A DNA stretch of 64,000 nt from Weissella oryzae SG25 (GCF_000691805.2 NZ_DF820487.1:62001-126000); one strand, 5' to 3'. Counted from the stretch's first letter, positions 33,891 through 42,505 are shown. The notes: generated from the letters alone by a model not told the origin. Numbers and translations are program-made.

Positions 33891-36384
33891 AGAGACTGAT
33901 TTATTTTTTGATGAGGATGCAAGTAGTACAGAAGCGCCCTTTATTGCTGGTCAAGTGCAGACGATTATGTTTGCAGCACAAGACAGTTTCTATAAAGTTT
34001 TGCGGGTGCAGGTAACCGATCAAAATATTGATTATGAAGAAGAAGAGATTGTTGTGACAGGCTCTTTTGGTGATATTCAATTGGGTGCTGGTTATCAATT
34101 TACCGGCCGGGTGACTAATCATGCACGCTATGGCATTCAATTTACAGCTAGTAATTATACTAAGCAGAGTCCATCAACATCCTCTGGCCTAGTAAATTAT
34201 CTGGCAGGAGAGCATTTTAAAGGCATCGGTAAAGCAACTGCTAGTAAGATTGTTGATGCCTTAGGGGTTGAAGCCATTAATTTAATTTTGGCCGATGAAC
34301 ATGTTTTAGATGACTTAGATTTATCAAGTAAAACTAAGGCCAGTTTGGTTGAACAATTAGCAAAGACGGATGGTATGGAGCGGGCGATTATTGCCCTTAA
34401 TGATTATGGCTTTGGGTCGGCTTTAGCGAATCAAATTTATCAAAAGTACCAAAACCAAACTTTGGCTGTTTTAAAAGAAAATCCTTATCAATTAATCTTT
34501 GATATTGAAGGCGTTTCCTTTACCCGAATTGACCAATTGGCTCAACAGCAAGGTATGGATCCACTTGATGGGCGCCGGATTCAAGCTGGGACGGTTGCAG
34601 CTTTGAATGAGGTGACCTTTGGGGCTGGCGATAGCTATGTTGAAGTGGATGAGTTGCTTTCAGCAGTGCAAAGACTCTTAGAACGTAGCCAAAATACTGC
34701 AATTAACCAGGCTTTGATTGAACGGGCAATCCTATCTTTAACCACGGATGGAATTATCATTGCGGAAGATAACCGACTTTATATGCAGACAATCTATAAT
34801 GCTGAGGTTGCAATTGCGGAAAAAATGGTGACTTTAACCAAACGTAAATTTGGGGCTTTTAAGCGAGCTGATGTTTTGCATGAGCTTAAGCAGATTGAAG
34901 AAGAGAATGATTTTGCTTATGATGAAGCGCAAGAAGACGCAATTGTTGCGGCTCTAACGGCGAATCTTTTCATCTTAACTGGTGGGCCAGGAACGGGTAA
35001 GACCACGATTGTAAATGGGATTGTCAAAGTTTACCGACGGTTATTACAAAAAGAGGGCTTAAAGACTGATGAGCTTGATCAAGCAATTGCCCTAGCTGCG
35101 CCAACTGGGCGGGCTGCTAAACGTTTATCCGAAGCAACAAAGATGCCGGCATCGACGATTCACCGGCTTTTAGGAATTACCGGGCGGGAAAATAATGCCG
35201 ATTTAGAACTAGAAAGTTTAAGCAGTCGATTGTTAGTTGTAGATGAAATGTCCATGGTCGATACAGAGTTGTTTGCACTACTCTTATCGGCGCTACCAGC
35301 TGGTATGCAGATTATTTTAGTTGGTGATAAGGATCAGCTACCATCAGTTGGCCCTGGTCGTGTTTTCTTTGATCTGTTAGCAACAGGGTTGTTAAATTAC
35401 CGTGAGTTAGAATTAATTCATCGACAAGCACAAGGTTCAACGATTATTGAGCTTGCTTCTGCCGTTAAGTCAGGGCAGTTGCCGGCTGATTTCACGGCTC
35501 AACGAGCTGACCGATCCTTTTTCAGAGCAACGATGCAAACAGTACCAAAACTAGTTGCAAAAGTTGCTGAATCATGGCGCGATAAAGGCAATTCGGTCGC
35601 TGATATGCAGATTTTAGCGCCGATGTATAAGTCATCTGCCGGGGTGCATAATTTAAATCAAATTGCGCAAGATATTTTTAATCCGGTAACGCCTAAAAAG
35701 CGTGAAATTAAGTTAAAATATGGTGATTTAAGTTTTGCCTTCCGTGTGGGTGATAAAGTAATGCAGACAGCTAATGACCCAGAACATAATGTTTTCAATG
35801 GGGATATTGGCTATATTGCTAGTATTTTATATGCAAAGGACCCAGTTAATACCGACAAGGTTGATATGATAACGGTTGATTTTGATGCCGGTGAAGTTAC
35901 TTATGTGCGCCAAGATTTTAACCAATTAACTTTAGCTTATGCAACAACTATTCATAAGGCGCAAGGAGCAGAATTTAAATTAGTAATTTTACCTTTGGTG
36001 AATTATTTTAGTCGGATGCTCCAACGCAATTTACTTTATACCGGTTTGACTAGAGCATCATCATCTTTAGTGTTAATTGGTGAGGAGGCTGCTTTCATAC
36101 GAGCCACAACTAATGAAGGAATTAACCGGAAAACGACCTTACAAGAACGAATAAAGCAGGTGCAGGCGGGCAAACCACTTTTGGGTAAAGCCGAGAGTAA
36201 TATAGCTAAACCGCAAGTAGCTAAGGAGCGTCAAGCAGAGGCAATTGAGGAAAATACAGCAGAACAAAAGATCGTAACACCTGATTTGAGTGAGCATTAT
36301 TTAACAAAGGTTTTAATTGATGCAGAGCAAATTGACCCCAATATTGGTATGAGCGATTTAAGTCCCGCTAGTTTTGCGAATTAA
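33877..36384 (+). CDS. recD2: RecD2-type ATP-dependent DNA helicase
   Basis: 835 residues, SF1B 5'-3' helicase not bound to RecBC; it acts in replication-fork repair. N-terminal OB-like region (about 20-90), helix-hairpin-helix GIGKATASKIV near 110, then Walker A LTGGPGTGKTTIV (about 365), LAAPTGRAAKRLSEAT, Walker B VVDEMSMVD, VGDKDQLPSVGPG, and the UvrD-like C-terminus TIHKAQGAEFKLV with LYTGLTRA. ATG 33877 is chosen (GGGG about 10 nt upstream); the frame opens further upstream inside the TPR gene. A second ATG is at 33883. No cysteine. Confidence 0.93.
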   Translation: MSMNEETDLFFDEDASSTEAPFIAGQVQTIMFAAQDSFYKVLRVQVTDQNIDYEEEEIVVTGSFGDIQLGAGYQFTGRVTNHARYGIQFTASNYTKQSPSTSSGLVNYLAGEHFKGIGKATASKIVDALGVEAINLILADEHVLDDLDLSSKTKASLVEQLAKTDGMERAIIALNDYGFGSALANQIYQKYQNQTLAVLKENPYQLIFDIEGVSFTRIDQLAQQQGMDPLDGRRIQAGTVAALNEVTFGAGDSYVEVDELLSAVQRLLERSQNTAINQALIERAILSLTTDGIIIAEDNRLYMQTIYNAEVAIAEKMVTLTKRKFGAFKRADVLHELKQIEEENDFAYDEAQEDAIVAALTANLFILTGGPGTGKTTIVNGIVKVYRRLLQKEGLKTDELDQAIALAAPTGRAAKRLSEATKMPASTIHRLLGITGRENNADLELESLSSRLLVVDEMSMVDTELFALLLSALPAGMQIILVGDKDQLPSVGPGRVFFDLLATGLLNYRELELIHRQAQGSTIIELASAVKSGQLPADFTAQRADRSFFRATMQTVPKLVAKVAESWRDKGNSVADMQILAPMYKSSAGVHNLNQIAQDIFNPVTPKKREIKLKYGDLSFAFRVGDKVMQTANDPEHNVFNGDIGYIASILYAKDPVNTDKVDMITVDFDAGEVTYVRQDFNQLTLAYATTIHKAQGAEFKLVILPLVNYFSRMLQRNLLYTGLTRASSSLVLIGEEAAFIRATTNEGINRKTTLQERIKQVQAGKPLLGKAESNIAKPQVAKERQAEAIEENTAEQKIVTPDLSEHYLTKVLIDAEQIDPNIGMSDLSPASFAN

Positions 36385-36385
36385 T

Positions 36386-36415
36386 TTGTCAAAGCTAAAT
36401 TAAATATGCTAAAAT
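36386..36415 (+). promoter_or_regulatory. Promoter of yebC (extended -10)
   Basis: TTGTCA (36386-36391), 18-bp spacer, TGC-TAAAAT extended -10 (36407-36415). Confidence 0.65.
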
Positions 36416-36451
36416 AAAGCGTTATAATTCGATTGAAAAGGGGTTTCTGAC

Positions 36452-37174
36452 ATGTCAGGACACAGTAAGTGGCATAATATTCAAGGACGTAAAAACGCCC
36501 AAGATGCAAAGCGTGGAAAGATTTTCCAAAAGTTATCACGTGATTTGTATACAGTAGCAAAGTCTGGTGGTGCAGATCCAGATTCAAACGCAGCTTTGCG
36601 TTTGGTTTTGGATAAGGCAAAGGCTGCCAACATGCCAAAAGACAACATCCAACGTGCTTTGAACAAGGCAACTGGTGTTGGTGGCGCAAACTATCAAGAG
36701 TTTACTTATGAAGGTTATGGACCAGCTGGTGTCGGTGTTGTCGTAGAAGTTTTGACAGACAATACAAACCGTACAGCTGCCGCCGTCCGTTCTGCTTTCA
36801 AGCACTTCGGCGGTGAGCTTGGAACTACTGGCTCAGTGGCGTTCCAATTTGACCGTAAAGGTTATATGGAAATTGATCGGCCAGAAGATTCTGATTTCGA
36901 TGAAGATGAAGTTATGATGGCTGCGTTAGAGGCCGGTGCTGATGACGTTAAGGCCTTTGATGACCAATTTGAAATCTATACAGATCCAAAAGAGTTCCCT
37001 GCAGTCCGTAAGGCTTTGGAAGAAGCTGGCTATGAATTGCAAAATGATGAAGTAACTTTGGTTGCTCAAAATCCACTTGAAGTACCAGAAGATAAGCAAG
37101 AGTCACTTGCCCGCCTAGTTGATGAACTAGAAGAGCATGATGATGTGCAAGCGGTCTTTACAACTGCTGAGTAG
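36452..37174 (+). CDS. yebC: YebC/PmpR family protein
   Basis: 240 residues, full family length. Signature N-terminus [96 protein letters not shown]; acidic C-terminal part. The family was annotated as transcription regulators; recent studies connect YebC-type proteins with translation through proline-rich sequences. RBS AAAAGGGG. Monocistronic between its own promoter and a terminator. No cysteine. Confidence 0.96.
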   Translation: MSGHSKWHNIQGRKNAQDAKRGKIFQKLSRDLYTVAKSGGADPDSNAALRLVLDKAKAANMPKDNIQRALNKATGVGGANYQEFTYEGYGPAGVGVVVEVLTDNTNRTAAAVRSAFKHFGGELGTTGSVAFQFDRKGYMEIDRPEDSDFDEDEVMMAALEAGADDVKAFDDQFEIYTDPKEFPAVRKALEEAGYELQNDEVTLVAQNPLEVPEDKQESLARLVDELEEHDDVQAVFTTAE

Positions 37175-37186
37175 TGGCAATTAAAT

Positions 37187-37219
37187 AAAAAGCTCAGGTA
37201 TTAGCCTGAGCTTTTTATT
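37187..37219 (+). terminator. Rho-independent terminator after yebC
   Basis: AAAA-AGCTCAGG stem with CCTGAGCT-TTTT (37191-37198 with 37205-37212), 6-nt loop, T-run. Confidence 0.9.
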
Positions 37220-37248
37220 TTGGAAATATGAATGGATTTTAAAAAATC

Positions 37249-37277
37249 TTGACATCTACTATAGATAGGCATATTGT
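37249..37277 (+). promoter_or_regulatory. Promoter of the NCS2 permease leader
   Basis: Perfect TTGACA (37249-37254), 17-bp spacer, TATTGT (37272-37277). Start predicted near 37284, about 155 nt upstream of the permease start codon. Confidence 0.72.
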
Positions 37278-37283
37278 TAGTAG

Positions 37284-37436
37284 AACAAATTCATATTGAG
37301 TCGTTAACGTGTTTTGCCACAGACTCGGAAAAAGGGAATCCCATTTGGGCTTGCTAGTGTCTTTTAGCATAGGTGGATTCTTTTATATTTTCAGTCGTGG
37401 CAGAATATGTCACGACTGATTTTTTTAGGAGATCAA
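37284..37436 (+). ncRNA. Unassigned attenuator/riboswitch-like leader of the NCS2 permease
   Basis: About 150-nt leader. Stem-loop 1: GAGTC (37298-37302) with GACTC (37322-37326). Stem-loop 2: GAATCC (37336-37341) with GGATTC (37375-37380), enclosing TGCTA (37352-37356) with TAGCA (37365-37369). Terminator: TCAGTCGTG (37391-37399) with CACGACTGA (37411-37419) plus seven T, ending just before the RBS. CCAC-a-GACT (37317-37325) can pair with AGTCGTGG (37393-37400), eight pairs with one bulge, giving an antiterminator that excludes both stem-loop 1 and the terminator. The sequence does not match the purine riboswitch core, and the ligand is unknown. Confidence 0.6.
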
Positions 37437-37438
37437 TT

Positions 37439-38899
37439 GTGTTAGAGCATTTTTTCAAGTTGTCTGAAAATAAGACAAACGTTCGAACTGAAGTGATTGC
37501 GGGAATTACAACTTTCGTAGCAATGGCTTATATTATTTTTCTGAATCCGGCAGTTTTGTCATTGACGGGTATGCCTAGCCAAGGTGTATTTTTAGCGACA
37601 ATCTTGACTGCAGTGACTGGTACTTTGATTACAGGTTTGTTTGCAAATCTACCATATGCTTTAGCACCTTCTTTGGGGATGCAAGCGATGTTTACCTATA
37701 CCATTGTTTTTGGAATGGGTTTCACTTGGCGACAGGCGTTAGGCATGGTTTTCTTGGTCGGCTTTGTTGATGTAATCATAACTTTGACTAAGGTTCGAGC
37801 AATGATTGTTAAGGGGATTCCAGATCAGTTGAAGCATGCGATTGCCGCTGGAATTGGTTTGTTTATTTCTTATATTGGGTTAAACAATGCTGGCTTTTTA
37901 AACTTCAATATTGATGCTAGCAACATCCTATCAATTAATAATGTTGCTTTCCATGGCCAGAAAATTCACGATTCAATTAGTAGTGTCGTTTCAGGTTCTG
38001 GAACAACGCCAATGATTGCAGTCTTTAATACTCCAGGAGTGCTATTGGCATTAATTGGGTTAATCATTCTAGTTTTGCTAGTTATTACTAATGTACCGGG
38101 TGCATTTATTATTTCCGTGATTGTGACGACTTTAATTGGTATCCCAATGGGTGTGACAAATACACACATTGAAGGTCTAGCAGCTTTTGGAACAACATTT
38201 AAAGACTTCGGGTCAATTTTCGGGCAAGCATTGGGAAGTCAAGGGCTTTGGTCAATGTTTGATAGTCCAACGCATATCTTAGTCGTGATTCTAACGGTCT
38301 TCTCAATGGGCTTGTCTGGTTTGTTTGATGCAATTGGTACTTTTATTGGTACTGGATTATCAACTGGCATTTTTTCAGCAGCCGACCAAAAGGAGTTTTA
38401 TGAAGGTAAAGGCTTTAAGTCAAAAATGGATCGAGGCCTTGTTGCGGATACCTTTGCAACGATGTTTGCTGGAATTTTTGGTACCTCTAATACAACGACT
38501 TTTATCGAAGCAGCTTCTGGGATTAAGGCTGGTGGTCGAACTGGTTTGACTTCTGTAGTGGTAGCATTTGGTTTCATAATTTCAATTATCTTTGCACCTT
38601 TTGTTAATGTGATTCCAGGAGCTGCAACAGCACCAATCTTGGTGGTTGTTGGAATTATGATGATGAATGAATTTAAACTAATTGATTGGAACGATATTGA
38701 GATTGCGGTGCCAGCATTCTTTACGGCTGCATTCATGGCTTTCTCATACTCAATTTCTTATGGAATTGCGGCCGGTTTCATTTTCTACATCTTGGTCAAG
38801 GCAGTCCGACGTAAGTTTAATGAGATTAGCCCAATTTTGTGGGTAATTACAGCCTTGTTCTTACTTAATTTTATTGTTTTAGCTTTGAATACAAAGTAA
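37439..38899 (+). CDS. NCS2/AzgA-type nucleobase permease (guanine/hypoxanthine or adenine)
   Basis: 486 residues with about 13 hydrophobic segments. N-terminus MLEHFFKLSENKTNVRTEVIAGITTFVAMAYIIFLNPAVLS is diagnostic of the PbuG/AzgA branch of purine uptake permeases. Further signatures: NLPYALAPSLGMQAMFTYTIVFGMG, GLSGLFDAIGTFIGTG, and GTSNTTTFIEAASGIKAGGRTGL. GTG 37439 is the preferred start (AGGAG 7 nt upstream); the frame stays open to a GTG at 37373, but that would translate the leader terminator hairpin. The gene is monocistronic. Exact nucleobase cannot be told. No cysteine. Confidence 0.92.
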   Translation: MLEHFFKLSENKTNVRTEVIAGITTFVAMAYIIFLNPAVLSLTGMPSQGVFLATILTAVTGTLITGLFANLPYALAPSLGMQAMFTYTIVFGMGFTWRQALGMVFLVGFVDVIITLTKVRAMIVKGIPDQLKHAIAAGIGLFISYIGLNNAGFLNFNIDASNILSINNVAFHGQKIHDSISSVVSGSGTTPMIAVFNTPGVLLALIGLIILVLLVITNVPGAFIISVIVTTLIGIPMGVTNTHIEGLAAFGTTFKDFGSIFGQALGSQGLWSMFDSPTHILVVILTVFSMGLSGLFDAIGTFIGTGLSTGIFSAADQKEFYEGKGFKSKMDRGLVADTFATMFAGIFGTSNTTTFIEAASGIKAGGRTGLTSVVVAFGFIISIIFAPFVNVIPGAATAPILVVVGIMMMNEFKLIDWNDIEIAVPAFFTAAFMAFSYSISYGIAAGFIFYILVKAVRRKFNEISPILWVITALFLLNFIVLALNTK

Positions 38900-38930
38900 G
38901 ACAAAATTTGTGTGACTTCGTGATAAAACT

Positions 38931-38967
38931 AAAAAGTACCAGCAAAATTTTTGCTGGTACTTTTTTT
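38931..38967 (+). terminator. Rho-independent terminator after the permease
   Basis: AAAAAGTACCAGCAA (38931-38945) with TTGCTGGTACTTTTTTT (38951-38967), 5-nt loop. It ends only 53 nt before comGA. Confidence 0.92.
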
Positions 38968-39020
38968 AGCCTTATGGAAGCTGGTGCGCCTCTTATTATT
39001 TTGAGGAGGTAGCAACTTAT

Positions 39021-39935
39021 ATGGAGATTAGCCAAATTTTTACGGAGTACCAGCAAAAGGCATGCCAATTAAAAAGTAGCGATTTATATTTTTTTCCAGG
39101 AAAGGACCATTATCGAGTAATCATATTAAGTCAGTCTAATTATATAGAATGTGATCAACTAAGTTTGCCTTTGGGTCAGCAGCTAATTCAATATATCAAA
39201 TATCAAGCTGAAATGGATATTACTGATTGTCGACGGCCACAAGTTGGTAGTTGGCAGCTGGGTTTTCAAGGCCAGACAATTACGCTACGTGTTGCTAGTG
39301 TGGCAACCGTCAGTGGTTTGGAAAGTTTGGTCGTTAGGTTTTTATATCCACTTTCGATGTTGAATTTACATTTTGAGCAACAATATCGTTTTAAGCGCCT
39401 TACCAATAGTTTAGCTATCAAGCAGGGGCTTATTTTGTTAGCTGGCCAAATGGGCTGTGGTAAAACGTCTACGCTACATGCAGCATTAGCTGATTTACCA
39501 AGTCATAAAGTTGTAGTGACAATTGAAGAACCGGTTGAAATTTTTAATGCAAATTATCTACAGTTTGAGGTAAATCCACCAGCTCATTTAGATTATGCAG
39601 ATTTGTTAATGATTGCATTACGACTACGAGCAAATGTAATTGTTATTGGTGAAATTAGAGATAGTAAGACGGCAAGTTTAGCGATAGAAGCCGCTCTATC
39701 TGGACATTTAGTGTTAAGCACGATTCATGCACGATCAACTCGAGGATGTTGGCTACGGATGCTTGATTTAGAGGTTACAGAGCCTTTACTTAAAGAGGCA
39801 GTTGTAGGTTTAGCATATCAAAAATTATTGGTCAAAGCTGATGGAAGATTAAGTGCAGATTTAGATTATGCAACCGGAGGAGTATTGATTAAATTATTGG
39901 AACAAAAGAAGGAATTTACGGATGATATTTTTTAA
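39021..39935 (+). CDS. comGA: ComGA, competence pseudopilus assembly ATPase
   Basis: 304 residues, GspE/PilB-type secretion ATPase that powers assembly of the DNA-uptake pseudopilus. Walker A LAGQMGCGKTSTLHAAL near 138-154, Asp box TIEEPVEIFNANYLQFEVN, Walker B VIVIGEIRDSKTASLAIEAALSGHLVLSTIHAR with the His box. The N-terminal domain is short, as in other Lactobacillales ComGA. Strong RBS GAGGAGG (39003-39009). The last 14 nt overlap comGB. It is the first gene of a seven-gene comG operon starting only 53 nt after a terminator. It has several cysteines, unlike the housekeeping genes here. Confidence 0.94.
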   Translation: MEISQIFTEYQQKACQLKSSDLYFFPGKDHYRVIILSQSNYIECDQLSLPLGQQLIQYIKYQAEMDITDCRRPQVGSWQLGFQGQTITLRVASVATVSGLESLVVRFLYPLSMLNLHFEQQYRFKRLTNSLAIKQGLILLAGQMGCGKTSTLHAALADLPSHKVVVTIEEPVEIFNANYLQFEVNPPAHLDYADLLMIALRLRANVIVIGEIRDSKTASLAIEAALSGHLVLSTIHARSTRGCWLRMLDLEVTEPLLKEAVVGLAYQKLLVKADGRLSADLDYATGGVLIKLLEQKKEFTDDIF

Positions 39936-40926
39936 GACAAAGCGGTGGTCAAGGAAAAAACAAGCCATTTTCTTCAAACAACTCGGTCAATTAATCAAGG
40001 CTGGTTATAGCTTAAATCGAGCTCTAATTTTGCTTTCAGTTATTCTAAATAAAGAGTGCACTGTTATTATAACGATGCAAAAACAGTTACAAGATACGGC
40101 TAATTTACCAGAGATTCTAAAACCGTATGTGCATAGGTCAATTGTTAGGGAATTAAGCTTTGTTAATCTACATGGTAATCTCACAGGTTACTTAACCGAG
40201 TTAGGTGAGCGAATTGATCGGCAAGTTCGTCAGGAAAATCGCTTGCGACAGTTAATGTATTATCCAGTTTTTTTAATAGTGATAACATTAATAATTGCTT
40301 GTTTTTTTGCTATGTATCTTTTACCGTTATTGGATATTAGCGAGACGTTTAGTGGGTTAAACATCCTGATAAAAGTATTATATTTAACAGTGGTCATATT
40401 TGGAATAGTAATTTATGGATACAAGGTTAAGTTTGCCCGACTTTCTAAGTTGACCCAGTTAAAGTGGTTGTTAAAATTACCATATTTTGGTCAATTACTA
40501 CGATTGTATTTTTCTAATCGTGTGGCATTACATCTAGCGCTACTTTTTGAAAACGGGGTGGGGTTAATCCAGATTATTGAATATTGTCGTAAGTGTGAAG
40601 ACAATCCATTATTGATGGAGAGCGCACAGTTAGCAAGTTTAGAATTACAAAAAGGTGATTCGCTAGTGACTCTACTGACGAACAGTCAATTATTTTCACC
40701 GCAGCTAGCTCATATATTCCAGCAAGGCAAACGTCAAAATGAAATCGGTGAAGACTTATTGCGCATTGCACGTAATGATTTCACGCATTTTGAACAAAAA
40801 CTTAATCAACTTTTTGTACTAATTCAACCAACAATCTTTATCGTAGTTGCTGCGGTTATTGTCTGGTTATACATGATGTTATTAACACCTATGTATGGGG
40901 AAATGGAGGCACTTCTTGCTAGTTAA
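39922..40926 (+). CDS. comGB: ComGB, competence pseudopilus inner-membrane platform protein
   Basis: 334 residues, GspF/PilC type. Two cytosolic GspF repeats (KKQAIFFKQLGQLIKAGYSLNRAL near the N-terminus; FSNRVALHLALLFENGVGLIQIIEYCRKCED in the middle), and three transmembrane segments (about 115-135, 148-165, 293-315). It anchors the ComGA ATPase and the pseudopilins at the membrane. The start overlaps comGA by 14 nt, and its end overlaps comGC. Family match by repeats, topology and position. Confidence 0.92.
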   Translation: MIFFKTKRWSRKKQAIFFKQLGQLIKAGYSLNRALILLSVILNKECTVIITMQKQLQDTANLPEILKPYVHRSIVRELSFVNLHGNLTGYLTELGERIDRQVRQENRLRQLMYYPVFLIVITLIIACFFAMYLLPLLDISETFSGLNILIKVLYLTVVIFGIVIYGYKVKFARLSKLTQLKWLLKLPYFGQLLRLYFSNRVALHLALLFENGVGLIQIIEYCRKCEDNPLLMESAQLASLELQKGDSLVTLLTNSQLFSPQLAHIFQQGKRQNEIGEDLLRIARNDFTHFEQKLNQLFVLIQPTIFIVVAAVIVWLYMMLLTPMYGEMEALLAS

Positions 40927-41224
40927 AAGAAAAGCATTTACTTTAATTGAAGTTTTAACAACTTTATTTATTATTAGTCTCTTGCTGCTATTAATTTTGC
41001 CAAACCTTAATCGCGTCAGAATGCAAGCAGATAATAAACAGGCTCAGGCAATGGCTCAGCTGGTTCAGGGACAAATAGAATTATACCGTGATGAACATGG
41101 TGAAAAAGAAGTGACCTTAGAAAAACTACTACAGAATGAAAAATATCTAAATCAAGCACAAGGTCAAAGGGTCAAACAGTTAAATATAAAGATTATTAAT
41201 AATCAAGCAAAATATGAAGGCTAG
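40916..41224 (+). CDS. comGC: ComGC, major competence pseudopilin
   Basis: 102 residues. Type IV prepilin N-terminus MLVKRKA-FTLIEVL with the peptidase site after A7, glutamate +5 kept, and a hydrophobic helix (TTLFIISLLLLLILPNL), then a small C-terminal domain. ComGC is the main pseudopilus subunit in DNA uptake and is processed by ComC. TTG 40916 is chosen because a perfect GGAGG (40905-40909) lies 6 nt upstream; an ATG at 40895 would include the RBS. Overlaps the comGB end by 11 nt. Confidence 0.9.
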   Translation: MLVKRKAFTLIEVLTTLFIISLLLLLILPNLNRVRMQADNKQAQAMAQLVQGQIELYRDEHGEKEVTLEKLLQNEKYLNQAQGQRVKQLNIKIINNQAKYEG

Positions 41225-41606
41225 AGCAGGATTTCTACTGAGTGAAGCGATTTTGGTATTAGCAATTATTTTGAGTTTGGTCTTACTTGGGAGCAATCTT
41301 AGTAAACCAAGGGTTAAAAAAGATAGTTGGCTTAATTTTGAACAAAACTTTAGTTTAGCCTTTGATACGGCCATTGTTAGTAAGGCTACGTTTTTAATTC
41401 AGCGGGTCGATTCTCAAACAATCAAGGTCAATGAGACTAATTTAGTCCTGCCAACTGGTTGGCAGCTTCAAAGTCCAAACTTGATGTTAGTTATGAGGCG
41501 CGATGGTTTAACTAGTCGACCGAAAACAGTCTATTTTATGAATCAACAGTTAAGGCAAAAGAAGTTAGTTTTCCAAATGGGGGCAGGTACATATGATTTT
41601 CGCTAA
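41214..41606 (+). CDS. comGD: ComGD-like minor pseudopilin
   Basis: 130 residues. Prepilin-like N-terminus MKARAG-FLLSEAILVLAIILSLVLL with glutamate at +5 after the G-F cleavage site, followed by a beta-rich C-terminal part. Position right after comGC identifies it as ComGD; minor pseudopilins are too divergent for sequence alone. Starts 11 nt before the comGC stop, ends 14 nt into the next ORF. Confidence 0.82.
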   Translation: MKARAGFLLSEAILVLAIILSLVLLGSNLSKPRVKKDSWLNFEQNFSLAFDTAIVSKATFLIQRVDSQTIKVNETNLVLPTGWQLQSPNLMLVMRRDGLTSRPKTVYFMNQQLRQKKLVFQMGAGTYDFR

Positions 41607-41808
41607 GCGCCATGCTAGTACAATTTTTGAAAGCTTATTAGCTTTAAGTCTACTGACCTCACTAGCAATTATCGTGATGAGTCAAATGAAATGTATGATA
41701 CAAAGAGAAAACGATTTGCGAAAAGAAGTGTTTCTGGCTCAAAAAGCTGCACAGGTAGCATATGAAAGGTGGAACGGTGATCAAGAAAAAAGGGTTTTGC
41801 TTGATTGA
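41593..41808 (+). CDS. comGE: ComGE-like minor pseudopilin
   Basis: 71 residues. N-terminus MIFAKRHAS-TIFESLLALSLLTSLAIIVMSQ has a prepilin hydrophobic helix with glutamate at a +4/+5 position, but no glycine at -1. It overlaps comGD by 14 nt and comGF by 47 nt. The call is by position and N-terminal character; processing is uncertain because of the unusual cleavage site. Shorter than many ComGE. Confidence 0.72.
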   Translation: MIFAKRHASTIFESLLALSLLTSLAIIVMSQMKCMIQRENDLRKEVFLAQKAAQVAYERWNGDQEKRVLLD

Positions 41809-42205
41809 GGCGCTAATTACTTTAATGATTTTTTCTTTTGTGGTTGTTGCTTTAAATGACTTTTATCGTTTACTAAATGAAGCTAAACAACGCCAAATGA
41901 TTTTACAAAAGAAAAGTCAAGTTCAGCAGATTTGCCAACGGCTCGAAAATTTATTTAGGGCGAGTCAACTAAAAGCGATAACATGGCAGTATTTAAGCTT
42001 TGCTAACAAAAGTTATGGGAACTGTCATTTACTATTAGCAAAGCGTAATTTGGTTGTTAAAACACAAGCGGGTGGTCAATTATTTATTATGCGAAATATT
42101 GATACGCTAGAGATTCAAAGAGAAACGGTGGATAAGCAGAACCGTTTAAAATTAATCTTGCAGATTGATAAGAAAAAATATCAAGGTTTTATTTACTATG
42201 ACTAG
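41762..42205 (+). CDS. comGF: ComGF-like minor pseudopilin
   Basis: 147 residues. Prepilin motif KKKG-FCLIEALITLMIFSFVVVALNDFY with a classical G-F site and +5 glutamate, then a ComGF-type C-terminal region (NLVVKTQAGGQLFIMRNIDTLEI, KKYQGFIYYD). ATG 41762 overlaps comGE by 47 nt; a GTG at 41777 preceded by GGTGG is an alternative start. It contains three cysteines, one next to the cleavage site. ComGF partners ComGE, ComGG and ComGD at the pseudopilus tip. Confidence 0.8.
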   Translation: MKGGTVIKKKGFCLIEALITLMIFSFVVVALNDFYRLLNEAKQRQMILQKKSQVQQICQRLENLFRASQLKAITWQYLSFANKSYGNCHLLLAKRNLVVKTQAGGQLFIMRNIDTLEIQRETVDKQNRLKLILQIDKKKYQGFIYYD

Positions 42206-42485
42206 GTCTGCTAGCATTCTTTTGGAAACGATTCTATATACGACAATAATTTTGACGCTTTTTGCAAGTTGGTTGACTTTTAGTCAACAAAATCAGCGTG
42301 TACTCTGTAATCAAATTAATTACTATCTTTGCCGCGAAGATTTGTATTACCATTTGCGAAAAAATGAGGCACTTAAGCACGGGCTATTGATTAAAAATGG
42401 CAAACGTGAAGTTTATTATCTTGGTCAAAATATATATCGTTTCAAAGGGCCTAGTTTTGACTTTAACTATGAAATACCATTTTAG
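42198..42485 (+). CDS. comGG: ComGG-like minor pseudopilin
   Basis: 95 residues. Starts MTRSAS-ILLETILYTTIILTLFASWL, a pseudopilin-like helix with glutamate, then a short C-terminal domain with two cysteines (VLCNQINYYLCRED) and GKREVYYLGQNIYRFKG. ATG 42198 overlaps the comGF stop by 8 nt and is preferred to an in-frame ATG at 42165 lying deep in comGF. Last gene of the comG chain. Family identity is positional. Confidence 0.72.
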   Translation: MTRSASILLETILYTTIILTLFASWLTFSQQNQRVLCNQINYYLCREDLYYHLRKNEALKHGLLIKNGKREVYYLGQNIYRFKGPSFDFNYEIPF

Positions 42486-42505
42486 GAAGGTAGTGATTTG
42501 GAGGA

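Noticed and set aside
37284-37436. Purine (guanine/adenine) riboswitch before the permease
   Set aside because: The invariant junction and loop sequences of that class are absent; kept as an unassigned attenuator instead.
37373-37438. Longer N-terminus of the NCS2 permease from GTG 37373
   Set aside because: It would translate the terminator hairpin, has no RBS, and relatives start at the M-L-E-x-F-F-K-L sequence encoded from 37439.
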